Program-made: the position numbers and the translations under genes
From: JBBQBM01 sp038317375
GTDB lineage: Bacteria > Patescibacteriota > Saccharimonadia > Saccharimonadales > JAGQMS01
Direction of reading: 5' to 3'
Assembly: GCA_038317375.1 (NCBI GenBank)
Contig: JBBQBM010000010.1
Coordinates: forward strand, 1 to 15,939
Length of the DNA: 15,939 nt
Shown: positions 7,793 to 14,329 of the stretch, piece by piece
Position numbering within the stretch: position 1 is the stretch's first letter
Layout of the letters: every line of letters begins with the position of its first letter
Notes under the pieces: generated by a model
What the model saw: only the letters and a program-made list of their open reading frames with translations
Databases searched by the model: none
What the model was told of the DNA's origin: nothing

Positions 7793-9391
7793 ATGGATAA
7801 TTTTAGAAAACACCCAAAACACAAACCAAACAGGTCCGTAGACGGCTTTATCTCGAATACGGGAGGTATTGCCGCGGAAGGTTCTAGTACTAAAAACGCG
7901 CAACCAGAAAAGACCCAGCTAGACAGCCTAAATAAGAAGTCTGATGGCTTTCATTCGGCAAATATTAGCTCTCAGCTTGATGCCTTGCCGTCACTGCAGC
8001 CGTCTTATAGCCCAAACCCAGACGTAGTCGAGAAATTAAAGAAGTCAAAGCCGAAGAAGCACCTTCCGAAGAAGCTCATATTTCGAGGCGTTATGGCTAT
8101 ATTTATTGTGGTTTTACTATCTGGTGGTTTATTTTTCGGCAAGGCCTGGTGGAACGCGCACAAGATATTAAAGGGGGGTGGCGACGGGGCATTAGCGCTT
8201 AATAGCCAGGTCGACCCAACACTACTAAACGGCGAAGGTGACGGTCGGGTTAATATTTTATTGCTTGGCAAGGGCGGCGCCAACCACCCGGGCGGAGATT
8301 TAACAGATAGTATTTTGATCGCTAGTATTGACCCGCTTGGCAAAGAAGCGGCTCTGCTGAGTATCCCGCGCGATCTTTATGTCAAAGTTCCAAACTATTG
8401 GTCGATGAAGATTAACGCAGTTTATAGCACGGGTAAGCAACGAGCCCTGTCGGTCAACGAGGATGATGCTGCTGGTGCCGAAAAAGCCGGAATCAAGTTA
8501 CTAGAAAGTATCATCGAAGCCGATATTGGAATCCCAATCAACTACTACATGATGGTTAACTTTGATGCTTTTCAGCAGACGGTTGATGCAGTCGGGGGTA
8601 TTGAGGTCGCGGTTGCGGAGCCGCTTTATGATTACGTCCAGGCCTGGGATAACGGCGGCAACCCACTTCTAGCCGCTAAAGGCTTGCAGCACTTTAATGG
8701 AAAAAAAGCGCTTCTATATGCTAGGTCGAGATCATCGAGCAGTGATTTCGCCCGCGGTGAAAGACAGAGGGAGGTTGTCGTGGGGATAAAGGACAAAGTC
8801 TTGAAGCTCGGCACCTTTAGCAACCCACTAACCGTCACTAAGCTTCTCGATGCTATCGGAAATAACGTTACCACCAGCCTTACTTTGAGCGAGATTATGC
8901 GTCTCTACGAAATATCTAAATCCATTCAAACTAGCAGTATCGCTTCGCTGGGCTTCACCGATCCGCCAAACGTGCTGGTTAAAACAGCAAATATTAATGG
9001 TCAATCGGTGGTCGTACCTCTTCGTGGGCAGGCCGACTTTAGCGCAATTCAAAGCTTTGTTCGCAACGCGATGCGCGACGGTTTCTTAAAAAACGAAAAC
9101 GCCACTATAGCTGTGCTTAATGGTACTAATGTCGATGGCCTGGCAACTAAAAGGGCCGACGAGCTTAAATCCTACGGTTATAACGTTACCCTTATCGACG
9201 AAGCGCCAACAACCGACTATGCCACAACTGTCCTGGTCGATTTCTCGAACGGGCTAAAAAAATATACTAAACGCTACCTCGAGCAACGCCTCAAAACCGC
9301 GGCGGTAACTTCGGCTACGGGAATTGATCCTCTGGTCTACAAGACAGACATTGTTATAATTGTAGGCAACAATGAAAATACGAATCCCTAA
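7793..9391 (+). CDS. LytR-CpsA-Psr (LCP) family cell-wall glycopolymer ligase with LytR C-terminal domain
   Basis: LCP enzymes transfer lipid-linked glycopolymers onto peptidoglycan at the outer face of the membrane. This 532-residue protein has a long basic, Ser/Pro-rich cytoplasmic N-terminus (1-94) and one transmembrane helix (about 97-117). The LCP domain spans about 152-335: 'GRVNILLLGKGG' (151-162), 'LTDSILIASIDP' (170-181, Asp172), 'LSIPRDLYV' (189-197, Arg193), 'YYMMVNFDAF' (251-260), 'VDAVGGIEV' (264-272), 'ALLYARSR' (306-313) and 'ARGERQREV' (320-328). These include the arginines that bind the pyrophosphate lipid. A LytR_C-type domain follows (about 436-500, 'ATIAVLNGTNVDGLA'). It overlaps the next membrane-protein gene by 20 nt, so the two are probably expressed together. 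Confidence 0.93.
   Translation: MDNFRKHPKHKPNRSVDGFISNTGGIAAEGSSTKNAQPEKTQLDSLNKKSDGFHSANISSQLDALPSLQPSYSPNPDVVEKLKKSKPKKHLPKKLIFRGVMAIFIVVLLSGGLFFGKAWWNAHKILKGGGDGALALNSQVDPTLLNGEGDGRVNILLLGKGGANHPGGDLTDSILIASIDPLGKEAALLSIPRDLYVKVPNYWSMKINAVYSTGKQRALSVNEDDAAGAEKAGIKLLESIIEADIGIPINYYMMVNFDAFQQTVDAVGGIEVAVAEPLYDYVQAWDNGGNPLLAAKGLQHFNGKKALLYARSRSSSSDFARGERQREVVVGIKDKVLKLGTFSNPLTVTKLLDAIGNNVTTSLTLSEIMRLYEISKSIQTSSIASLGFTDPPNVLVKTANINGQSVVVPLRGQADFSAIQSFVRNAMRDGFLKNENATIAVLNGTNVDGLATKRADELKSYGYNVTLIDEAPTTDYATTVLVDFSNGLKKYTKRYLEQRLKTAAVTSATGIDPLVYKTDIVIIVGNNENTNP
9352..9360 (+). promoter_or_regulatory. Possible internal extended -10 promoter before the membrane-protein gene
   Basis: TGTTATAAT inside the end of the LCP gene lies 11 nt before the ATG at 9372. 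It repeats the TTGTTATAAT decamer found before the LCP gene itself. No -35 is evident, and the match could be chance in a stretch encoding 'DIVIIV'. Confidence 0.3.
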
Positions 9392-10127
9392 GTTCCGCCC
9401 GGCCTCTAAGGCATCTTCGGCGGTTCATACATTTCTAAACATTTTCCTGGCACTGCTCATATTGGCCGTTATTGTTGACCCAATATCGCTCCCCGGCGCT
9501 TCGGTTGTCATATTGCTACTCAGTAAATGGCGAATGTTAGCCATCAAACCACGCCACTGGCTTATAAGTGTTCGAGCCAACCTCGTGGACATCTCGGTTG
9601 GCTTGGCGGTAATAGCTTTTATGAGCGGGACGGGGAGTTTGATTACGCAATTGTCTTGGGTAGCGATTTATAGCAGTTGGTTGATTTTCTTAAAACCAAG
9701 GTCGGACACGTTTTCAGTCGCCTTGCAGGCCATGACAGCACAAACTTTGGCGCTAATTGCTTTTTATGGCAGCTTTTCGAACTCTAGTATAATCGCCGTG
9801 GTACTAGTGACCTGGCTAATCTGCTACGGTTCGGCGCGGCATTTCTTTAGTGGTTTTGAAGACGATAGCGCGCGCATTATTTCGCACATTTGGGGGTTGT
9901 TTGGGGCGCAACTAGCCTGGGTGCTTAGCCACTGGACACTAACCTATGGCTTCGTGCCTCAGATTGTATTGTTACTAACAGTCATCGGCTACTGCCTGGC
10001 GGTCTGCTATTATCTACACTCATTGAGCCGGCTTAAAATCACTGTTCGTAATCAATTTATATTCGTAACTCTGTTAGTTATTATCGTTGTAGCGCTGTTT
10101 TCTCAGTGGCAGTACAGCGGACTTTAG
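9372..10127 (+). CDS. Polytopic membrane protein of unknown function
   Basis: This is a 251-residue protein that I do not recognise. A short basic N-terminus (MKIRIPKFRPASKAS) leads into about eight hydrophobic segments, near residues 20-52, 72-84, 90-106, 115-135, 137-150, 165-185, 190-213 and 226-247. There are few charged residues and no nucleotide-binding, protease or transport motif. Tight coupling to the LCP gene (20-nt overlap, different frame) suggests a role in envelope or glycopolymer metabolism, such as a flippase- or polymerase-like partner. That rests on context only. It converges on prmC with a 22-nt gap and no clear terminator. Confidence 0.8.
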   Translation: MKIRIPKFRPASKASSAVHTFLNIFLALLILAVIVDPISLPGASVVILLLSKWRMLAIKPRHWLISVRANLVDISVGLAVIAFMSGTGSLITQLSWVAIYSSWLIFLKPRSDTFSVALQAMTAQTLALIAFYGSFSNSSIIAVVLVTWLICYGSARHFFSGFEDDSARIISHIWGLFGAQLAWVLSHWTLTYGFVPQIVLLLTVIGYCLAVCYYLHSLSRLKITVRNQFIFVTLLVIIVVALFSQWQYSGL

Positions 10128-10149
10128 GAAAGTTTATAGTTTCTAGTTG

Positions 10150-10989
10150 TTAGGTTTTAGCAAAGACTTGGATTAGATCAATCTTATTGGTTTGTTTGAA
10201 CCCGGCATTCTTAGCAATTTTAGCTAGTTCTTCGTGTTGAAAATCTAGACTTTCAGTCAGAACCGTAACCTCTAACCCATCACCTATAACCTTCGTCGAT
10301 TGTCTAAATAATCGACGATAAAGATCTAGACCGTCCGTGCCGCCAAATAATGCAAGTTTTGGTTCGTGCTTTGCTGCGTCGTTGATCGCGTAGTCGCTGG
10401 GGACGTAGGGCAAATTAGCTAGAATAACAAGGTTAGAGGTTGGAGGTTTTAGGTTAGAGAAGGGGGTTAGGAGGTCGCCCTGGTAGAATTTTACTTTAGC
10501 TCTCAGCTTAGTGGCGTTCATTCTCGCAATTTTCAAACAATCGCTCGAAATATCAACCCCAGTTACTTTTATTTCGGGCATCTCTGACTGCATGGTGATG
10601 GCTAAGGATCCAGACCCAGTACCCACATCAATGCACGCTGTATTCTCTCTAACCTCTAACCTATCACCTATAACCTGTTTAGCCAGGTCGATCATTGTCT
10701 CGGACTCAGGGCGGGGAACCAGAACATTCTTGTCGACAAAAAACTCTCGACCATAGAACTCACTTTTGCCGAGGATATAAGCAATCGGCTCATGTTTTTG
10801 TCGTCTCGCCACCAGAGTTTTTAATTTTTTTAAAGATGCCTGTTGAATATAATCGTCGCCATGGGCAAGAATCTCGGCACGATCTTTGACTAGAACATGG
10901 CACAGCAGAACCTCCGCATCGAGACGTGGAGTGGGGCTGTATTTTAGAAGTACAGCGGTCACTTCTTCTAGCCATTCTTTAATGATCAT
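10150..10989 (-). CDS. prmC: Peptide chain release factor N5-glutamine methyltransferase
   Basis: PrmC uses S-adenosylmethionine to methylate the glutamine of the GGQ motif in release factors; its substrate gene prfA lies 3.3 kb upstream on the same strand. From ATG 10989 the protein is 279 residues, the usual size. It has an N-terminal helical domain, 'EPIAYILGKSEFYG' (67-80), 'VPRPESE' (91-97), the SAM-binding 'DVGTGSG' (121-127) and the active-site loop at 191-197. That loop reads 'ANLPYVP', where the family norm is NPPY: the second residue is Leu instead of Pro. The frame stays open for 86 codons upstream, but that part has no PrmC similarity and crosses the divergent promoter, so ATG 10989 was chosen. 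Segments 106-116, 176-187 and 234-243 are encoded by a dispersed repeat and look like in-frame insertions. Confidence 0.93.
   Translation of the reverse strand: MIIKEWLEEVTAVLLKYSPTPRLDAEVLLCHVLVKDRAEILAHGDDYIQQASLKKLKTLVARRQKHEPIAYILGKSEFYGREFFVDKNVLVPRPESETMIDLAKQVIGDRLEVRENTACIDVGTGSGSLAITMQSEMPEIKVTGVDISSDCLKIARMNATKLRAKVKFYQGDLLTPFSNLKPPTSNLVILANLPYVPSDYAINDAAKHEPKLALFGGTDGLDLYRRLFRQSTKVIGDGLEVTVLTESLDFQHEELAKIAKNAGFKQTNKIDLIQVFAKT
10266..10292 (-). repeat. Dispersed repeat copy in prmC (copy near the 3' end of the gene)
   Basis: This 27-nt unit reads, on the coding strand, as GGTTA/GGTGA-type steps of about 6-7 nt. It is identical at 26 of 27 positions to 10650-10676. It encodes 'VIGDGLEV' at residues 234-241 in the same reading frame as the other copy. 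Confidence 0.75.
10431..10475 (+). repeat. Tandem GGTTAGA-type repeat tract within prmC, inverted relative to the other two copies
   Basis: On the plus strand the tract steps through GGTTAGA, GGTTGGA, GGTTTTA and GGTTAGA, then continues to a GGTTAGGA unit, a degenerate period of about 7 nt. It encodes the 'TPFSNLKPPTSNL' part of PrmC just before the active-site loop. The orientation is opposite to the copies at 10266 and 10650. Confidence 0.6.
10650..10676 (-). repeat. Dispersed repeat copy in prmC (copy near the SAM-binding motif)
   Basis: This 27-nt unit is 26/27 identical to 10266-10292. It encodes 'VIGDRLEVR' (residues 106-114), immediately before the SAM-binding 'DVGTGSG' motif. Upstream bases continue the pattern with an extra CTCTAACC step. 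Confidence 0.75.
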
Positions 10990-11011
10990 CCGCTTTATTC
11001 TACAGTAGACA

Positions 11012-11040
11012 TTGACAAAAAGGCATAAGTATGCTAAATT
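11012..11040 (+). promoter_or_regulatory. Promoter 1 of the accessory block
   Basis: Perfect -35 TTGACA (11012-11017), 17-nt spacer, and -10 TAAATT (11035-11040) preceded by TG for an extended -10. The spacer contains GGCATAAGTATG, closely matching the AGCATAAGTGTG of promoters 2 and 3. Transcription would leave a leader of about 30 nt, rich in A with a single GGA, before the ATG at 11079. Confidence 0.8.
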
Positions 11041-11078
11041 GTACGTAGATCCAACAAAACAAAAAAGGAAACAAAAAA

Positions 11079-11351
11079 ATGCCCTCAATAACCGCAGAAA
11101 GACCGCACCTAACTGGCGATGCCGACAATGCACACTTTGACGAATTCCCCCACGAACCACAGCTAATAACCGCTGGTAGCGGTATTGTTCCTCCCGAGCA
11201 TAGAATAACTGCCATAGCGTCACATGAGCCGCCAAGACACGAGGCATTGGGTGTAGATATGCATCCTAGCGAACACCGCCAGGCTGAAGCAATCATAAGA
11301 AATAGTTTTGAAACCGACTTTGGGCGTGCTATCGAAGCCGAATATAAGTAG
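11079..11351 (+). CDS. Small hypothetical protein, first gene of the accessory block
   Basis: This is a 90-residue protein that I do not recognise. It is hydrophilic, acidic and rich in Pro and His ('HFDEFPHEP', 'EPPRHEALGVDMHPSEHRQ'), with no signal peptide or membrane segment. The C-terminal third (about 64-90, 'SEHRQAEAIIRNSFETDFGR') looks helical. It has its own strong promoter and is followed after 5 nt by the next gene, so they form a two-gene transcript ending at the terminator at 11872. The leader has only a weak GGA 12 nt before the start. Clear promoter, start position and operon partner support a real gene. Confidence 0.7.
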   Translation: MPSITAERPHLTGDADNAHFDEFPHEPQLITAGSGIVPPEHRITAIASHEPPRHEALGVDMHPSEHRQAEAIIRNSFETDFGRAIEAEYK

Positions 11352-11356
11352 ATAAA

Positions 11357-11821
11357 ATGACAGACTCTAAAGGCAAACAACCTACACTAAAACTAGTTGT
11401 CACTGATGGTATAAAGCTAGATAATAGTGCTCTCCGGAGGCAACGAGGATACGAATGGGCGCTTAGAGACCATGGTACGAATTCAAGAACCCGTGTTGCC
11501 AAAGGGACAGCTCACAAGCCCGGCGAACCAAATTTAACATTGCTCCAGGGTCGTTTAGCAAACTCACACCTGAGACTAGTTACTGAAAAGCCACAACTTG
11601 AATTGTTAACTTTCGGAGATGATGATAATTCACCAACAGATACTAAAACTGCTCTTACTGCCATGAGCCCACCACCTGCTATAGAAATGTTTACCGACGA
11701 AGAGGTAGATAGATTAGGGGCCAGAACCGACGTCGCTTTTGGGCTAATAGTAAAGAAAAAACTGGGCGACACCGCTGCACTAGGAGCAGAAATAATTGCC
11801 GATCCAAAAAAGGAAGAATAA
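11357..11821 (+). CDS. Hypothetical protein, second gene of the accessory block
   Basis: This is a 154-residue protein that I do not recognise. It has no signal peptide or membrane helix. The N-terminal two thirds are basic with short beta-like patches ('TLKLVVTDGIKL', 'HLRLVTE'). A Thr/Pro linker around 92-108 follows, and then an acidic helix-like end (about 109-154, 'MFTDEEVDRLGAR', closing 'PKKEE'). It starts 5 nt after the preceding stop with no clear ribosome-binding site, suggesting translational coupling. A strong hairpin terminator lies 50 nt downstream. Confidence 0.7.
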   Translation: MTDSKGKQPTLKLVVTDGIKLDNSALRRQRGYEWALRDHGTNSRTRVAKGTAHKPGEPNLTLLQGRLANSHLRLVTEKPQLELLTFGDDDNSPTDTKTALTAMSPPPAIEMFTDEEVDRLGARTDVAFGLIVKKKLGDTAALGAEIIADPKKEE

Positions 11822-11871
11822 GACTAAAGCGCAGTTTCAACTTGGACCTTAGGGCGGTTACTAAGAATAGC

Positions 11872-11903
11872 TAAAACTCGCAATACAAAAATTGCGAGTT
11901 TTA
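11872..11903 (+). terminator. Intrinsic terminator after the first transcript of the accessory block
   Basis: A perfect 13-bp stem formed by TAAAACTCGCAAT (11872-11884) and ATTGCGAGTTTTA (11891-11903) with the 6-nt loop ACAAAA. The plus-strand stem ends in TTTT followed by ATATAT. It isolates the first two genes from the next promoter. Confidence 0.85.
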
Positions 11904-11933
11904 TATATCAGAATCGGTAGTTCTAATATATTA

Positions 11934-11962
11934 TTGACAAATAAGCATAAGTGTGATACATT
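11934..11962 (+). promoter_or_regulatory. Promoter 2 of the accessory block
   Basis: TTGACA (11934-11939), 17-nt spacer, TACATT (11957-11962) with TG for an extended -10. From the -35 box to the start codon the sequence is almost identical to promoter 3 (12903 onward), including the spacer AGCATAAGTGTGA and the leader end AAACAAACAAAAAAATG. A short dyad, TACAT (11957-11961) and ATGTA (11968-11972), overlaps the -10 box and the expected start site and could be an operator. Confidence 0.85.
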
Positions 11963-11993
11963 TATAGATGTAAATACTAAAACAAACAAAAAA

Positions 11994-12848
11994 ATGAAAA
12001 CTAAAAGAAACGGTCCAATTCGAATAGATGAAATGTATGGCGTGCATCATACAGATAGTCCTATGCCTACTAAACTTGAAGAGAATGCTCGAAGATATGA
12101 AGAACTAACCTGGACAGACCTTGATCCTGAGACTCTAGAAAAGACCAGGCAGATTTTGTTGAATATTCCGTTAATTCATAGAACTCCAAATCAAAGGTTT
12201 TCTGGTGATGCCCCTGAGGAACGAACTCTATACGATACACCGGTTCCAGCAGATCATTTGGACGGTATTAGCGGTATAGAAAACAACACCTATATGTTGG
12301 ATCAACAATTAGGGTTGGATAGGTATGTGTTTATGGGGTGGGGTAGTGCGCAAGAAGAAGAACGATTTGGGTTTTTGGGGAGTGCAAAGAACGCGATACT
12401 TATAGATTCAAAACTATTATTCGACCCAAAGTGTGTAGTGACGCCTAAAGATGTTGCCGAGCACGTTGGCTGGCGAACATTCGGCAAAGGTACGAAAGCT
12501 GGATTCTTTAGACCGCAGAAAACTATGGATGAAGCATGCGCAATATTCGAATACAGAGGCACGATGGTTAGTGGGGCCGATTGGTTTGAAATAGTGGCAC
12601 GTAGAATAACTCGGTCGGTTATGGACGGTAAGCCAATGAGAGTCGGTTTATCAGACCTTGGCGAGATAAAATTTGATGGTCCGATACCGTCGTCAGCGGT
12701 TCTGGGCACTGTAAGAACTGACACTGAAGATTATGACCAATACGAAAGATATATAGAAGAACTAACCGGTGGTTCGCTCGATTTGATTGAAAGACGTAAG
12801 TCATTAGCATATGGGCTAGGTAAGCTCGTTGGTAAAATCGCCGCCTAA
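11994..12848 (+). CDS. Hypothetical protein, third gene of the accessory block
   Basis: The protein is 284 residues from ATG 11994. The longer frame from 11892 is rejected because it would run through the terminator and promoter 2, and the A-rich leader abuts ATG 11994 exactly as in the following gene. I do not recognise the family. A hydrophilic N-terminus (1-95) leads into a core with 'GLDRYVFMGWGS' (107-118), 'AILIDSKLLFDPKCVVTPKD' (134-153), then 'EYRGTMVSGADWFEIVARRI' (186-205). This pattern of aromatic and hydrophobic strands looks like one globular enzyme-like or adaptor domain. The tail (about 267-284) is a basic amphipathic helix. There is no signal peptide or transmembrane helix. 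The leader has no Shine-Dalgarno sequence. It shares its promoter-leader unit with the caspase-like gene downstream, which implies co-regulation. Confidence 0.8.
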   Translation: MKTKRNGPIRIDEMYGVHHTDSPMPTKLEENARRYEELTWTDLDPETLEKTRQILLNIPLIHRTPNQRFSGDAPEERTLYDTPVPADHLDGISGIENNTYMLDQQLGLDRYVFMGWGSAQEEERFGFLGSAKNAILIDSKLLFDPKCVVTPKDVAEHVGWRTFGKGTKAGFFRPQKTMDEACAIFEYRGTMVSGADWFEIVARRITRSVMDGKPMRVGLSDLGEIKFDGPIPSSAVLGTVRTDTEDYDQYERYIEELTGGSLDLIERRKSLAYGLGKLVGKIAA

Positions 12849-12902
12849 AAAAAGTGGTTTTTAGTAGTTTGCGACATCTTTTTAGTTAATAAGAGAATAT
12901 CA

Positions 12903-12931
12903 TTGACAAAAAAGCATAAGTGTGATACATT
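12903..12931 (+). promoter_or_regulatory. Promoter 3 of the accessory block
   Basis: TTGACA (12903-12908), 17-nt spacer, TACATT (12926-12931), extended by TG. It is a near copy of promoter 2 over about 60 nt, including the TACAT (12926-12930) / ATGTA (12937-12941) dyad at the start site and the AAACAAACAAAAAAATG leader end at the start codon 12964. No terminator is obvious between the previous gene and this promoter. Confidence 0.85.
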
Positions 12932-12963
12932 TATAGATGTAAGCTACAAAAACAAACAAAAAA

Positions 12964-14307
12964 ATGTCAGAATCCATGCCGTCAACGGCTCCAACTATAG
13001 AACAAGAAGGCTCAGAGCTACCCGTTACTCCTGTGGGCGAATTAGCGGGCGTTACTGACGTAGCTGAGCTCGGGCAGCTTGCTGTAAGAGGCGATTCTAT
13101 CGAGGATATTCCACCGAGTGAAATTGAAACTGCGACAGAAATACATGAAAAAAGCGAAAAAGAGCAGTTTATAGATGATTTGCGAACATACTTACAGGGC
13201 GTAGAAGTTGCAGATGACGAATTCATTGTTAATATCACCGAGAGATTGCGCGGCGTAAGGCCCGAATTACTTGGCGCGACTGGAGCATTAGTAGAGAGAC
13301 TGTTAGTTGATCCTGATAGCTCGGGTGTCTTGCCCGATGTGACTAATCGTTCAATCATTCCTATATTTCTCGCCCTAGGTCTTGAAGCAGAGCACGTTGA
13401 CGGTATAGCAATGGCTGCCAGAGCATTCAAAAACGCCGACCCTAAGAAGAAAAAGGCCGGTCAGGGCATCTTGATTCGTAGTAATATTGAGAATTTGGCT
13501 GCTATTGCCAGACAAAATCCCGAAGCACCTCGCATGCTCGCTGATACATACGGTATTCGTAACTTCTATCGATACAATCCTGCAGCATTGATCCGTCAAT
13601 TAGAGGATGTAGATAGTCCGTTCGACGCACGAACTACTCAGCTAATAATTACCGCACACGCCGATCACAACGGCGCACTAAAGAATGCACCAAGGCGGCT
13701 CGAAGAAGACCCAACTCATACAAGAACTATTTTTGCTGAAGCAGGGAGCATGGTTGATGTTGCACGTATACTCCTGACAGTTGCTAACAGTAAAGACGCA
13801 CTTCACAGTGTTAGACTGGCGCGTCTAGTAATTGCGGCGCACGGTAACAGGGACGGTATTTTGCTCGGTACTTCTGATCGTGGCGGACTGGCGAGGGTTT
13901 CTAAAAGTGACATCGCCCATTCGCGGGCTATCGGGAATTTGATTAAGAAGGGCATACTTTCACCTCACGCTGATGTGATATTGGCTGCCTGTAGCACCGG
14001 AAAAAAAGGCGGTTTTGCTAAGATTGTATCAGAGAGGATTGATTTAGACATTGTTGCTTCCGACCAAGACGCGAGAATATCTATAACTAACAATAAAGAT
14101 AATACAAGAAAGACTTTAAGCTTTGACGGGACAGGTAAGAATGACGATAGATCGGTATCCGAAAGAGTAAGAGGCTCATTGAGCCGCTGGAAAGTTCGTA
14201 GCAATAGCTCAACTACTGTTTATAGGGGTGGCAAGCGAGATAATATTAGAAAATACACTCTTAGTGCGCGAATGCCGGGTGATAGAGTTCGTCGCTTATA
14301 TAGATAA
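12964..14307 (+). CDS. Putative caspase-like (clan CD) cysteine peptidase, fourth gene of the accessory block
   Basis: 447 residues. The central part carries the two hallmarks of clan CD peptidases at the expected distance: a hydrophobic strand ending in His-Gly ('ARLVIAAHGNRDGILLG', 286-302, His293) and, 50 residues on, a strand ending in Cys-x-x-Gly ('ADVILAACSTGKKGG', 336-350, Cys343). The segment between them ('SKSDIAHSRAIGNLIKKGIL') is helical, as in caspase folds. An earlier block repeats the first pattern ('TTQLIITAHADHNGAL', 224-238, His232) after 'FYRYNPAALIRQLE' (201-214), perhaps a degenerate duplication or a separate substrate-binding domain. The N-terminus (1-90) is strongly acidic and the C-terminus (about 400-447) strongly basic. 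No signal peptide is visible, so the site of action is probably cytoplasmic unless another export route exists. Peptidase activity is inferred from motifs alone. It ends 22 nt before the convergent prfA stop. Confidence 0.75.
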   Translation: MSESMPSTAPTIEQEGSELPVTPVGELAGVTDVAELGQLAVRGDSIEDIPPSEIETATEIHEKSEKEQFIDDLRTYLQGVEVADDEFIVNITERLRGVRPELLGATGALVERLLVDPDSSGVLPDVTNRSIIPIFLALGLEAEHVDGIAMAARAFKNADPKKKKAGQGILIRSNIENLAAIARQNPEAPRMLADTYGIRNFYRYNPAALIRQLEDVDSPFDARTTQLIITAHADHNGALKNAPRRLEEDPTHTRTIFAEAGSMVDVARILLTVANSKDALHSVRLARLVIAAHGNRDGILLGTSDRGGLARVSKSDIAHSRAIGNLIKKGILSPHADVILAACSTGKKGGFAKIVSERIDLDIVASDQDARISITNNKDNTRKTLSFDGTGKNDDRSVSERVRGSLSRWKVRSNSSTTVYRGGKRDNIRKYTLSARMPGDRVRRLYR

Positions 14308-14329
14308 GCGCCTAATATATTAGTTAGAA

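Noticed and set aside
10990..11247. 86-codon N-terminal extension of prmC
   Set aside because: The extension is antisense to promoter 1 and the 11079 gene, has a Cys/Phe-rich composition unlike PrmC, and the family start motif fits ATG 10989.
11892..11993. Upstream extension of the third accessory gene from an ATG at 11892
   Set aside because: It begins inside the second arm of the terminator hairpin and would run across promoter 2 and its leader. The parallel gene at 12964 shows that the true start is the ATG at the end of the A-rich leader (11994).
12849..12902. Terminator after the third accessory gene
   Set aside because: The sequence is A/T-rich with runs of A and T but no convincing stem, so read-through into the caspase-like gene remains possible.
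14312..14323. CTAATATATTAG palindrome between the caspase-like gene and prfA
   Set aside because: It is a pure A/T-rich palindrome without a loop or a T run on either side. It could help terminate convergent transcripts but is too weak to call.
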